A stretch of 64,000 nt of DNA from DATCHW01 sp036508135 (lineage in GTDB: Bacteria > Bacteroidota > Ignavibacteria > Tepidaquicellales > Tepidaquicellaceae), in assembly GCA_036508135.1 (NCBI GenBank), contig DATCHW010000230.1, positions 1 through 64,000 on the forward strand, given 5' to 3'. The notes beneath the pieces are model-generated. The model searched no databases. It worked only from the letters and a program-made list of their open reading frames with translations, and was not told where the DNA came from. Of the stretch, positions 51,104 through 59,843 are shown one piece after another (position 1 is the first letter of the stretch; every line of letters starts with the position of its first letter). Position numbers and translations under genes: made by a program.

Positions 51104-52441
51104 ATGTCGGAAACAGAGAAAAATATTAAAGATTCAGATGATATTACCGGTTCTTCCGGAATTCAGAATGAAGAGAGTAAAACATTATCGGGTGCTTTAT
51201 CGGCTAGGGAAAGTAATTACGAAATTACTCTGATAAACGAAAATCTGCTGCGTATAAAAATATTGACTGTAAAAGCAGTCAGCATTAATTGCCTTATTAA
51301 AGATATTTCGGCTGCATCCGGAGAGGTGAGCGATCAAAACATTAACCATATCATCATTCATCCAAAGCAGGATTTCGGTGTACAGGAAATCGAAATTTTT
51401 ATTGCTCTCAGTGTTTTAGAAAAGCCGGCTGAAGAAACCACTAAAAAACATTTAAAACCCGGGGACTTGACTCCGAATCCGGAAGTAGCATATCTTATAC
51501 AGAAGACTCCAGCTCCGGAGCCCTTGATTAAAACTCCGGAATATATTCTCGAAGAAAAACTCGGGAGAAAGAATCCTTTTCATCTTAATAGGATGCTCTA
51601 TAAAAAAAATATGATGCGTGCTATTACCGCTTCTCTCATTCTCACTTTCATACTCGTTTTTACTTTTTATGGATTGGCTTCTAAAAAATTAAGTGACAAT
51701 GAAGAAGAGCAGCCGAGAATGATTGTTTTGCAGGATATCAGTGAACCCAAACCACCTGAAAATATTCACGATCCGGTAAAACCTGAGGTCGAGGATAAAA
51801 CAAATATATCGGATGATATAAAACAAAAAGTAAATTTGTCTAAAAACAGCAATCCCATTAAGACAATCAAAAGGAAAGAAAAACCTCTCATCGATACTGT
51901 CAGCGCAAATCTAACAAGAAAGCTCGATAGTCTGGAGAAGATTCGGAATACTGCTACTACACAGGGACCAGATACGACCAACGCAAATAAAAACCTCAGC
52001 TCGGATACAGCTTATGCTAAATATGCAACTTTTGGATTGATATTGAATAATTCCGAATGCAGTTCTTACTGGACTGTAACTCAATACACACCCGATTTTA
52101 TGAAACCGGGAGATAGCATTCTCACATTTGTAAAATATGTCGATAACGATAAAAAAGAGCAAATTCAGCTTTATGTCTATAATAAGAAGTTCAAATACGA
52201 TGATTATAAAAATAAATTTACGGATGAAAATAAATTTGATATAGGTGACCCTGCTTATGTTGCATATAAAGTATCTGAAACTGATAATGAAAATGTAACT
52301 TTAATCTATTATGTGAAATATAAGGATAAAATTGAATTTACATATTACTCCCGCACAAATAAATCACTTCTGAGCGAAGATTCAAAAAGAATCATTGACC
52401 TGACCGTAAAATCCCTCAAAGTCAGTGAAAAAGAAAATTAA
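51104..52441 (+). CDS. Single-pass membrane protein paralogous to 49180-50756
   Basis: A 445-residue protein. The cytoplasmic part has a disordered start, a beta domain (about 37-102; SNYEITLINENLLRIKILTVKAVSI) and a juxtamembrane motif EYILEEKLGRKNPFHLNRML (about 146-165). One helix (about 172-192) is followed by a periplasmic Pro/Lys linker and a small domain (about 300-445). This intact gene shows what the frameshifted neighbour should look like. No known family. It may anchor the vWA/outer-membrane assembly in the inner membrane. Confidence 0.75.
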   Translation: MSETEKNIKDSDDITGSSGIQNEESKTLSGALSARESNYEITLINENLLRIKILTVKAVSINCLIKDISAASGEVSDQNINHIIIHPKQDFGVQEIEIFIALSVLEKPAEETTKKHLKPGDLTPNPEVAYLIQKTPAPEPLIKTPEYILEEKLGRKNPFHLNRMLYKKNMMRAITASLILTFILVFTFYGLASKKLSDNEEEQPRMIVLQDISEPKPPENIHDPVKPEVEDKTNISDDIKQKVNLSKNSNPIKTIKRKEKPLIDTVSANLTRKLDSLEKIRNTATTQGPDTTNANKNLSSDTAYAKYATFGLILNNSECSSYWTVTQYTPDFMKPGDSILTFVKYVDNDKKEQIQLYVYNKKFKYDDYKNKFTDENKFDIGDPAYVAYKVSETDNENVTLIYYVKYKDKIEFTYYSRTNKSLLSEDSKRIIDLTVKSLKVSEKEN

Positions 52442-52462
52442 AATAATTAAGCAGTATTAATT

Positions 52463-52501
52463 ATTGCTCATTGCTCATTGCTCATTGCTCATTGCTCATT
52501 G
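52463..52501. repeat. Heptanucleotide tandem (ATTGCTC)x5
   Basis: Five exact 7-bp units run from 52463 to 52497, with a partial sixth. It sits between convergent genes. Nearby AATTATTAATTAATTAC-type simple sequence fills the rest of the 122-bp gap. Confidence 0.85.
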
Positions 52502-52563
52502 TTGAGTGTTCTTTGCTCTTAATTAATTACTAATTACAAATTATTAATTATTAATTGCTCTTC

Positions 52564-54909
52564 CTACATTACCGGTGCAAGTATAAATAACTTTCCTTCT
52601 CCGGGTTGGAATTCCCCGGGTACATTTATTCCATTCGCTATACTATTTTTATCGAATGTTATCTGTTCATTCGTAATAGGATTTATAAGCCGCCAATTGT
52701 TGAACCCCGAAAGCTCCTGAATATTAATATATAGTTTAACTGTTCTTAAATCGCCGTCGCCTCCGTTTATTTCCGGAACACACCGCTTATTTACAAGCAA
52801 AAAATATTTTGAATTGGGCTCTCCGGTTTTATCGAAGAATCCGATTTCCCAGTATGTTTTATTAGCAGGGTCTTCATTTGATGAAGAAAATTCAAACGGA
52901 GATGAAGGGTTTCTGTAATAAGATTTTAAACCGGAAATATATTTATATGATTCGGATTTTTCTATAGCTATAGTATAATCATATTTTAAATCATTCTGCT
53001 TATACATATAATTTCCTGTCGCCATCAGATTATTATCGAGTTTTTGAACATACTCCCATTTTTTTTGCCCGTAATAATTTGTAACACGCCTCTGTTGAAG
53101 ACCATCAGTTTCATAAGTTGTTAACCCCCAATCATAAAAATAATCAGGACAATTAGAATTATACATTTTTACTCTGCCTGAGAAATGTGTATAATAGTGA
53201 ATTTGTTTTGCACCGTAAGCCATTGCATAATATGCCTGTAATCCTATTTCTTCATTGGTTGGCTCTCTTTTACGTTCGTATTGTGGTGCCTGACCACAGG
53301 GTGCAAATAGAAAGTTAGACTCCACTGTATGAACCTGTATAGCTGCAATAAAAACAGTGTTGAAATCATTTTTGATTACATTTGCATTCAATTTATATAA
53401 ATCCCTGACTCCCTGACTTAAAATCGTCGTATTCAAATTATCATTATACTGGTTTACACTTGTTGCTTTTTGGTACAACATTGTACCGGGAAATTCCTGA
53501 GCATTGGGTTTATTTAGATTAGGAGGAATTGGCGAATTATCAAAAATCGGGTAGATATCTGTTGCAACAAAATCCGTAAACAATCCCGCTTGTTTTAATG
53601 TGTCATACAAATCGGTTAATGTGAGTTCATTTTTTATTCCGGCTCCTTGTCCGGTGCCGGTATATCCTGCAGGCGGACTCAAGACTACAATACCCGTATT
53701 TGGATTGTATGATTTAATTAACCTTAAAACTTCTTTAATGCAGGGAATGTTGTTGTAATAGAATTCATCGAAATAAAAATATCCGAAGCCGGGAATATTG
53801 CTTAAATTTTGGACTTCGCTGTGAATTTTTGAATGAAACTTATATTTGTTAGCCGTATTATTTTGTTCCGTATTTTCATTATCGGTAAATAAAAAATGAG
53901 CCCATTCATCGTCAAGGCGGACGTAATCAAGCCACACATCAGCTTCGCCATACCAATAGATTCTATAATCCACCCGGCTTAATTCCCGTGGTGTATAATA
54001 TGCTGATGTGTCTATATTGTCCTTTGCTAAGTCGTCCCCTGAAACCGACAAAGGATATATTGGCTGGTTAAACTTATACATTTCTTTGTATTCACCATCA
54101 TAAATATTATTTTCGTTTAAGAAATTCGATACATTGACATCAGTTTGTTGAATTAATCTCCCTGAATAATTATATATCTCAACCCGGATTACTTTCTTAT
54201 TCCGGTTAGCCGGATTATTGGCAAAGGAAGCGTCTATCCTCATCCTCGGTTTAACATACCAGTAAAAATTATCACCGGTTCTTTTCCTGTCAGAATAATA
54301 TGCATTGCTGTAATCCCTTCGCGTGATAACATTCGTTTGCTCATTATTTTCATATAATTTTTTTGCTATGTACATATTTGGTAAATCACGTCCGGGAATA
54401 CAATGTCTTCCGGTTACTGTTTCCCCGTTCCAATTATCTGTCCCGGAAGCTCCCGTTTCGGAAATTTGATAATAATATCCCGGTTTTCTGCTGATTAAAA
54501 GCATACTGTCTTCTGCCTGATATGTACTCCTTTGTCCGAATGCAGGTTTATCAATCTTTGATGAGCGGTAGAATATCGAAGCAGGTGATTGAGTAGATTC
54601 ACTCCACTTTGACAGCATATTGGATACACTTGAAATATAAAAAGAAAGCGGCTCGAAAAATCCTCCATATATCCTGTTAGCATCGTAAACATTGGGTGCC
54701 TGATTATCACCGGTGAATCCCCAATCAACAGTTGTGTTATAACTTAACTCTTTATACATAAAAAAATATTCAGGATAAAGATATCCGCCGTTAGAGCCGA
54801 TATAAAACCCATGCTTCATTCTATCACTCGGCTGGCTTTTTATATCTACTTGATTTATAAAAGTCAATAATGACATTATGATAGCAATTTTAATTATTTT
54901 TCTTCTCAT
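52564..54909 (-). CDS. Exported protein with TIM-barrel glycosidase-like features
   Basis: A 781-residue protein with a signal peptide (about 1-25, cut near IKS-Q). The middle contains GFGYFYFDEFYYNNIPCIKEVLRLIKSYNPNTGIVVLSPP, like a barrel strand with acidic residues D-E, and later ATDIYPIFD and GAKQIHYYTHFSG. The end (GEFQPGEGKLFILAPVM) is typical of the small beta-sandwich closing many glycoside hydrolases. I cannot assign a family or substrate. Unlike its neighbour it has no T9SS sorting domain, so it may stay in the periplasm or use another route. It lies 33 nt downstream of the T9SS cargo gene on the same strand. Confidence 0.65.
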   Translation of the reverse strand: MRRKIIKIAIIMSLLTFINQVDIKSQPSDRMKHGFYIGSNGGYLYPEYFFMYKELSYNTTVDWGFTGDNQAPNVYDANRIYGGFFEPLSFYISSVSNMLSKWSESTQSPASIFYRSSKIDKPAFGQRSTYQAEDSMLLISRKPGYYYQISETGASGTDNWNGETVTGRHCIPGRDLPNMYIAKKLYENNEQTNVITRRDYSNAYYSDRKRTGDNFYWYVKPRMRIDASFANNPANRNKKVIRVEIYNYSGRLIQQTDVNVSNFLNENNIYDGEYKEMYKFNQPIYPLSVSGDDLAKDNIDTSAYYTPRELSRVDYRIYWYGEADVWLDYVRLDDEWAHFLFTDNENTEQNNTANKYKFHSKIHSEVQNLSNIPGFGYFYFDEFYYNNIPCIKEVLRLIKSYNPNTGIVVLSPPAGYTGTGQGAGIKNELTLTDLYDTLKQAGLFTDFVATDIYPIFDNSPIPPNLNKPNAQEFPGTMLYQKATSVNQYNDNLNTTILSQGVRDLYKLNANVIKNDFNTVFIAAIQVHTVESNFLFAPCGQAPQYERKREPTNEEIGLQAYYAMAYGAKQIHYYTHFSGRVKMYNSNCPDYFYDWGLTTYETDGLQQRRVTNYYGQKKWEYVQKLDNNLMATGNYMYKQNDLKYDYTIAIEKSESYKYISGLKSYYRNPSSPFEFSSSNEDPANKTYWEIGFFDKTGEPNSKYFLLVNKRCVPEINGGDGDLRTVKLYINIQELSGFNNWRLINPITNEQITFDKNSIANGINVPGEFQPGEGKLFILAPVM

Positions 54910-54942
54910 TACAGCATCTCCGATAAAATCTATTTTAAAAAT

Positions 54943-56274
54943 TTATTTTAAATAAACTAATTTCTTCGTTTCTATAAAAACCTCATTATTTTTATTTCTC
55001 TGCGTTGCTTCGAGCCGGTAAAAATAAATTCCGCTGGATAATCCTAAAGTGTTAAATGCATCTATTTTATATTTATGATTTCCTGAATATAGAAGAAAAT
55101 CATTTGTAACCCAGAATACGGTTCTTCCTGTAATATCAAATATTTTTAGTTTAACATATGAATCTTTTGGTAAAGAAAATTCAATTGTTGTTGTTGGATT
55201 AAATGGATTAGGATAATTTTGTTTTAAAATATAAACACCTGGTATTTCATTATTATTAGTAATACCCGTATAAATTATTGGTCCACCTCCGTTCGTAGTA
55301 TGTATATTATAACTCCAACCGGTTAAACTATCTGTAAAATCAATTCCTGCATAACCAAAATGATAACTTGTATCGGGTTGTTGAAATCCCCAGTTTACTC
55401 CACTATTTGTCGATTTCCAAATAACCCCCCGAAACCCATTACTCGGGAATTGCCTGACACCTGCATCTCCATAAATGATATTTTGATTTATAATTTTAAA
55501 GTTCTTAATATTATTTATTACTATACCATTGTCAGAAGGCATGACATATGAGACCCAGTTTAATCCACCATCAGTTGTTTTTAACATCGCATCGCCACCC
55601 CAGGTTGCAAAACCTGTGTTTTCATTTATAAATTCAAGTTGCCAAATCCCATGACCGGTATTTCCAACCTGAAACCAATTATTTCCACTATTTGTGGTTT
55701 TGTACATACTGACATCACTTGAACACCAGCCATAATATTCACCATTTATTTTATATTTTAAGAAAAATATAACTCCCCAACCAATTTGGCCTAAATATGG
55801 TATTAATGTTACCCCTCCATTTGTAGTTTTCCATATTTCGTTATAATTTCCATTAAAACCACTTATCCAACCAGTATCTTTATTAATAAATGAAATACCT
55901 CTATAAACATTACCCGTAATTGCGACACTATCCCATGTTATTCCTTTATTAAATGTTCTATAAATAACATGATCACCATTATAGCGACTACCATTTCCAT
56001 ATATCGTATTACTATCCATTTTTTGCATATTAAATAGATTACCTGACAATGTGTTAGACCAATTATTACCATTATTTGTAGTTCTCCAAACATTTAAATA
56101 TGGTAAACTTATTACTCCAGTGTTATTATCAAAAAATTTAATATCATAAGTATTACCGGAAACAGGCCAGGGCTGTAAAATCCATTGGGGAGAGCAATCT
56201 TCAATGAATAATGAGTAATGAATAATGAAGAAAAAGATAAAAATATAAAACTTAAGTTTTTTCATTCCTGACAT
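54943..56274 (-). CDS. Secreted YCF48/BNR-type propeller with T9SS sorting domain
   Basis: A 443-residue protein made of beta-propeller repeats with the WKTTNGG / WRTTNNGNNW signature of YCF48/BNR-type propellers (about 60-340), followed by a T9SS sorting domain: KQNYPNPFNPTTTIEFSL, VKLKIFDITGRTV and SSGIYFYRLEA, ending in KKLVYLK. The signal peptide is odd: its hydrophobic core is encoded by ATTCATTA-like simple repeats (56202-56230). ATG 56274 is used; ATG 56265 is an alternative. It should be secreted and displayed on the surface. Precedes the 781-residue exported protein by 33 nt. Confidence 0.82.
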   Translation of the reverse strand: MSGMKKLKFYIFIFFFIIHYSLFIEDCSPQWILQPWPVSGNTYDIKFFDNNTGVISLPYLNVWRTTNNGNNWSNTLSGNLFNMQKMDSNTIYGNGSRYNGDHVIYRTFNKGITWDSVAITGNVYRGISFINKDTGWISGFNGNYNEIWKTTNGGVTLIPYLGQIGWGVIFFLKYKINGEYYGWCSSDVSMYKTTNSGNNWFQVGNTGHGIWQLEFINENTGFATWGGDAMLKTTDGGLNWVSYVMPSDNGIVINNIKNFKIINQNIIYGDAGVRQFPSNGFRGVIWKSTNSGVNWGFQQPDTSYHFGYAGIDFTDSLTGWSYNIHTTNGGGPIIYTGITNNNEIPGVYILKQNYPNPFNPTTTIEFSLPKDSYVKLKIFDITGRTVFWVTNDFLLYSGNHKYKIDAFNTLGLSSGIYFYRLEATQRNKNNEVFIETKKLVYLK

Positions 56275-56975
56275 TAGTTCGAAAATTTTTGTACTTTCAT
56301 AATATTAAAATCTTGAATCCTGCAAAACTCATAATTTTAGGCTTGTTAGTAGAATTTATCATATATTTTTTTATTAAAATATACTTTTTTATTTCCAAGC
56401 CGGTTTATTATACGGGTGTGTATTCTGCCGCTGTTGGTGCTCCTCCACTCGTTATGCCTGCCCACCGTGGGCGGGGAGGATTTAAGCGGAGCAGCCTGTC
56501 CCGTTAATTCGGGATCACCAACAACGGCTCAAAAATTACAATATAATTTCCCTCCCAATTTAAGGGGAGGGGTGGATAGTTCTAAAAGTATTTTTTCTTT
56601 TAATATATACTTACAAAATAATACTTAAGAACAACGGCATGTAAAATAGTTGTTGGTGACGTTCAAAGCCGTTTGAACTAAACACCAGCAACGGCTCAAA
56701 AATTACAACATAATTTCCCTCCCAATTCAAGGGGAGGGGTTAGGGGTGGGGTGGATAGTTCTAAAAGTATTTTTTCTTTTAATATATACTTACAAAATAA
56801 TATTAAAGATCAACGGCATGTAAAATAGTTGTTGGTGACATTCAAAGCCGTTTGAACTAAACACCAGCAACGGCGCAAAAATTTTTACAGATTAAGAAGT
56901 GTTATCGGAGGTGTATCGCCCGATTGCTTTTTTGGTCTTCTTTTTTGCTTCGGTAAAATTCCCTTTAATACTTTA
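56275..56975. other. 701-bp gap between the propeller gene and ndk
   Basis: The gap holds the duplicated repeat units (56522-56876) and, before them, a further CTGTTGGTG arm (56431-56439) whose partner CACCAACAAC is at 56516-56525, spanning a GC-richer 76-nt stretch. I see no believable gene; a 72-codon frame at 56289 runs through the repeats. Confidence 0.6.
56522..56876. repeat. Tandem duplication carrying TTGTTGGTG and CCCTCCC hairpins
   Basis: CAACGGC followed by the same sequence starts at 56522, 56689 and 56868, giving two units of 167 and 179 bp and a final partial copy; the longer unit has an extra TTAGGGGTGGGG stretch. Each unit holds a CCTCCCAATT(T/C)AAGGGGAGG hairpin, a shared TAGTTCTAAAAGTATTTTTTC block and a TTGTTGGTG hairpin. 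In unit one the hairpin is nested: GTTGTTGGTG (56649-56658) with CACCAGCAAC (56683-56692), and inside it GTTCAAA (56661-56667) with TTTGAAC (56672-56678). Confidence 0.85.
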
Positions 56976-57389
56976 TTATGAAATATCGCTTCCCGAAAAG
57001 AAGAATGATACTTCCAGGATTCCATTTTCTACGGAATCAGAACCGTGAACTGCATTGTCGGATTTTGAATCTGCATATAACTTCCGGATTGTTCCAGCTT
57101 CAGCTTCTGAAGGGTCGGTTGCCCCAATTAATTTCCTGTAATCGGTGACTGCGTTTTCTTTTTCGAGTGCTATAGGAATGCAGGGTCCTGAAGTCATAAA
57201 TTCGACAAGTGAATTATAAAAAGGTCTTTCCTTGTGGACTTCGTAAAATTTTCTTGCCTGTTCTTTTGTAAGCAATACCATTTTCATATCCAGAATATTG
57301 AATCCTGCATCAAGAATTTTTTGAATAATATGTCCCTGAACTTTCTTTCTTACTGCATCAGGTTTAATTATGCACAATGTTCTTTCCAT
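56976..57389 (-). CDS. ndk: Nucleoside diphosphate kinase
   Basis: A 137-residue Ndk, which balances NTP and dNTP pools by phosphate transfer through H115 in SKSDNAVHGSDS. ERTLCIIKPDAVRKK, HKERPFYNSLVEFMTSGPCI and KLIGATDPSEAEAGTIRKLY are complete. It is 72 nt from PBP1A on the same strand and fits the deoxynucleotide theme of the window. Cytoplasmic. Confidence 0.95.
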   Translation of the reverse strand: MERTLCIIKPDAVRKKVQGHIIQKILDAGFNILDMKMVLLTKEQARKFYEVHKERPFYNSLVEFMTSGPCIPIALEKENAVTDYRKLIGATDPSEAEAGTIRKLYADSKSDNAVHGSDSVENGILEVSFFFSGSDIS

Positions 57390-57461
57390 TTATAGAATTT
57401 ATATTTGACAAAAACTTTTTTTTATTCCGGATTTTATTCCGATATTGATTAATCAAAAATC

Positions 57462-59843
57462 TCAATTCACCTTTTCCTTCGGTTTATCTTTAGGAGGTTT
57501 ATCTTTAGGTTTATCCGGGATTTTTTCTTTGGGCTTATTCTCCTTTGTGTTTGAAGGCATCTCAAGATCTTTCAGGTGATTTTCAAATACTCCGCCGAGT
57601 GAATCGAGAGACGTGGATATATGGGTGCTGTTGCATCTTCTTGGAAGAAATCTTTTCATAACAAGTTCCGTTGTCGAAGGGCAGGTATTATTTGCAAGTA
57701 ATCCGGTTATGGTACAAATGCTTGCTTCTTCCACACTTTCCGGCATATAGAAATACTCAACGGGGAAATCGAATTCTTCATCTGAATAAAGATACTTCAT
57801 AAACCTACCCCAGATAGGGGCTGCAGCCCTTCCCCCCTGTCCGTAAGATCCTCCGAATTTTATTCTGGGATCATCAAACCCGAGCCAGCATCCGGCTACA
57901 AACTGAGGTGTGTATCCTATAAACCAGGCGTCTGTGTAATTCTGCGATGTACCTGTTTTCCCTGCAGCCGGACGATGGAAAAACTGACTCACGCTTGTTG
58001 CTGTTCCATAATCTATTACATCTTCCAGCATATCGCTCATGATGTAAGCGACATCTTCTCCGAATACTTCCTTTGATTCAAGAGTGGATTCCTCAATTAA
58101 ATTCCCATTCCTGTCTTCTATCTTTTTAATTGCTACCGGCTCTACCCAGATTCCGTTGTTGGCAAATGTACCGAATGCATTAGTCATCTCAAGAGGAGTT
58201 ACTTCTCCTGAACCTAAGGCAAGCGAGAGATAATTCGGAAGGTCGGATTTTATTCCCATTTCATGTGCGAGCTTGATTACTTTATCTATCGGAGCAAGCT
58301 CCATAGCAGTCCTTACTGCAACTACATTAATAGATTTTGCAATCGCATATCTCATTGAAACAGATCCGCCTTCGCCTCCCCCCCTCGGAGACCATACTTT
58401 CCCGTCAATATTAACGCTCAGGGGATCATTTGAAATTTCTGTACCCGGACCATATCCGTTCATAACAGCAATTGTATAAACAAAAGGTTTAAATGAAGAA
58501 CCCGGCTGACGCTTGCTTTGAGTTGCATGATTCAATCCGTATTTCACTCTTATATAAGGATTTTGCCCCACCATCGCTTTTATCTCACCGTTCCGCGGAT
58601 TCATCACAACAAAGGCAACCTGAATTGAGATAGCTATTTCTTTCACCGAATCAATTACAGCTTTATTGTTTTTCATTTTTTCATAAATACTCGTCTTTGC
58701 TGATTCTGTAGGTGCCTTTTTATATTCCTCTGATTGCTTGATAAATTTATCAAGTGCACTGTTTAAAATTTCTTTGTTCTTGTTCCAGGTCCAGAATGAA
58801 TTGAAAGACTTCTGATGTATTGCTAATTGCTCTTTCACTGCAGTTTCCGCATGTTTCTGAAATCTTGTATCGAGCGTTGTGTAAACTTTTAGACCATCGC
58901 GGTAAAGATCGAATCCGTATTTTTCTGCTTTTGTCTGCAGTATCTGCCTGACATATTCTGTGAATTCGGATGATTCACTATTTGTTTCGGAAATATTGGT
59001 TTTATTGAATGATATTTTTATTTTTTCTGATATCGAAGCATCATACTGGTCTTTTGTTATGAACTCCATTTCCAGCATTGCAGCCAATACAAGGTTTCTT
59101 CTGTTCTTCGCAGCTTCAGGAAATTCAATAGGATCATAATTAGTAGGGGATTTCAGTAATGCTACAAGCGTTGCTGATTCATCTAAGTTAAGGTCTTTTG
59201 CGCTTTTGTCAAAATATGTCTGGGCGGCAGCTTCAATTCCATAAGCACCTTTCCCGAAATAAACGGTATTAAAATAATAAGCAAGTATTTCCTGCTTTGT
59301 ATAGGTTTTTTCAATTTGAATTGCAGTCAACGCCTCCCTGATTTTCCTGTTAAAGGTAGTTTCTCTTGAATTAAGATAAAGATTTCTTGCAAGCTGCTGT
59401 GTGATGGTAGAAGCACCTTCTTTTTTAAGATTAAAACTTAATATATTTTTCATTAATGCCTGAGCTATGCGCTGTAGATCCACTCCCCAATGGCTGTAAA
59501 ACTTTCTGTCTTCAATGGATATTAAGGCATTTACAATATCCTTAGGAATTTCATCAATCGTAATTCTTGTTCTGTTTTTCAGAAAAAATTTGTCGATCAG
59601 TTCGCCGTTATCGGAATAAATTTTAGTTGCTTCTTCAAGTTTCGGATTTTCAAGTTCCGATAAAGAAGGAAGAGTTTGTGAGAGATAAATAAGATATCCG
59701 GCAAAAATCACAAATATAACTATGAAGACAAATAATAAAAACCGGAAAGAAAATAATTCCAGTCTCTTTTTGTTTGATACTTTTTTCCTGTAATTTTTAT
59801 CATTCAGGAATTTATCTATTTCCTGCTCTTTGTTCTTTTTCAA
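57462..59843 (-). CDS. mrcA: Penicillin-binding protein 1A
   Basis: A 793-residue bifunctional peptidoglycan synthase. Cytoplasmic N-terminus, one membrane helix (about 33-54), glycosyltransferase domain (about 75-250, E111 in ISIEDRKFYSHWG and KEGASTITQQLARNLYL), and transpeptidase domain with the S449-x-x-K motif (RQPGSSFKP), and KTGT in AGKTGTSQNYTDAWFIGY. The C-terminal 40 residues are Lys/Pro-rich (KEKIPDKPKDKPP). It overlaps the LpxH-like gene by 4 nt, so the two are translated together. Inner membrane, active in the periplasm. Confidence 0.95.
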   Translation of the reverse strand: MKKNKEQEIDKFLNDKNYRKKVSNKKRLELFSFRFLLFVFIVIFVIFAGYLIYLSQTLPSLSELENPKLEEATKIYSDNGELIDKFFLKNRTRITIDEIPKDIVNALISIEDRKFYSHWGVDLQRIAQALMKNILSFNLKKEGASTITQQLARNLYLNSRETTFNRKIREALTAIQIEKTYTKQEILAYYFNTVYFGKGAYGIEAAAQTYFDKSAKDLNLDESATLVALLKSPTNYDPIEFPEAAKNRRNLVLAAMLEMEFITKDQYDASISEKIKISFNKTNISETNSESSEFTEYVRQILQTKAEKYGFDLYRDGLKVYTTLDTRFQKHAETAVKEQLAIHQKSFNSFWTWNKNKEILNSALDKFIKQSEEYKKAPTESAKTSIYEKMKNNKAVIDSVKEIAISIQVAFVVMNPRNGEIKAMVGQNPYIRVKYGLNHATQSKRQPGSSFKPFVYTIAVMNGYGPGTEISNDPLSVNIDGKVWSPRGGGEGGSVSMRYAIAKSINVVAVRTAMELAPIDKVIKLAHEMGIKSDLPNYLSLALGSGEVTPLEMTNAFGTFANNGIWVEPVAIKKIEDRNGNLIEESTLESKEVFGEDVAYIMSDMLEDVIDYGTATSVSQFFHRPAAGKTGTSQNYTDAWFIGYTPQFVAGCWLGFDDPRIKFGGSYGQGGRAAAPIWGRFMKYLYSDEEFDFPVEYFYMPESVEEASICTITGLLANNTCPSTTELVMKRFLPRRCNSTHISTSLDSLGGVFENHLKDLEMPSNTKENKPKEKIPDKPKDKPPKDKPKEKVN

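Noticed and set aside
56289..56507. 72-codon plus-strand frame with a hydrophobic start
   Set aside because: It starts at TTG, runs into the repeat hairpins, and its composition follows the repeats rather than a protein family.
56881..56975. Possible short minus-strand peptide after ndk (NFTEAKKKTKKAIGRY in the same frame)
   Set aside because: It follows two stop codons and has no start codon or ribosome-binding site.
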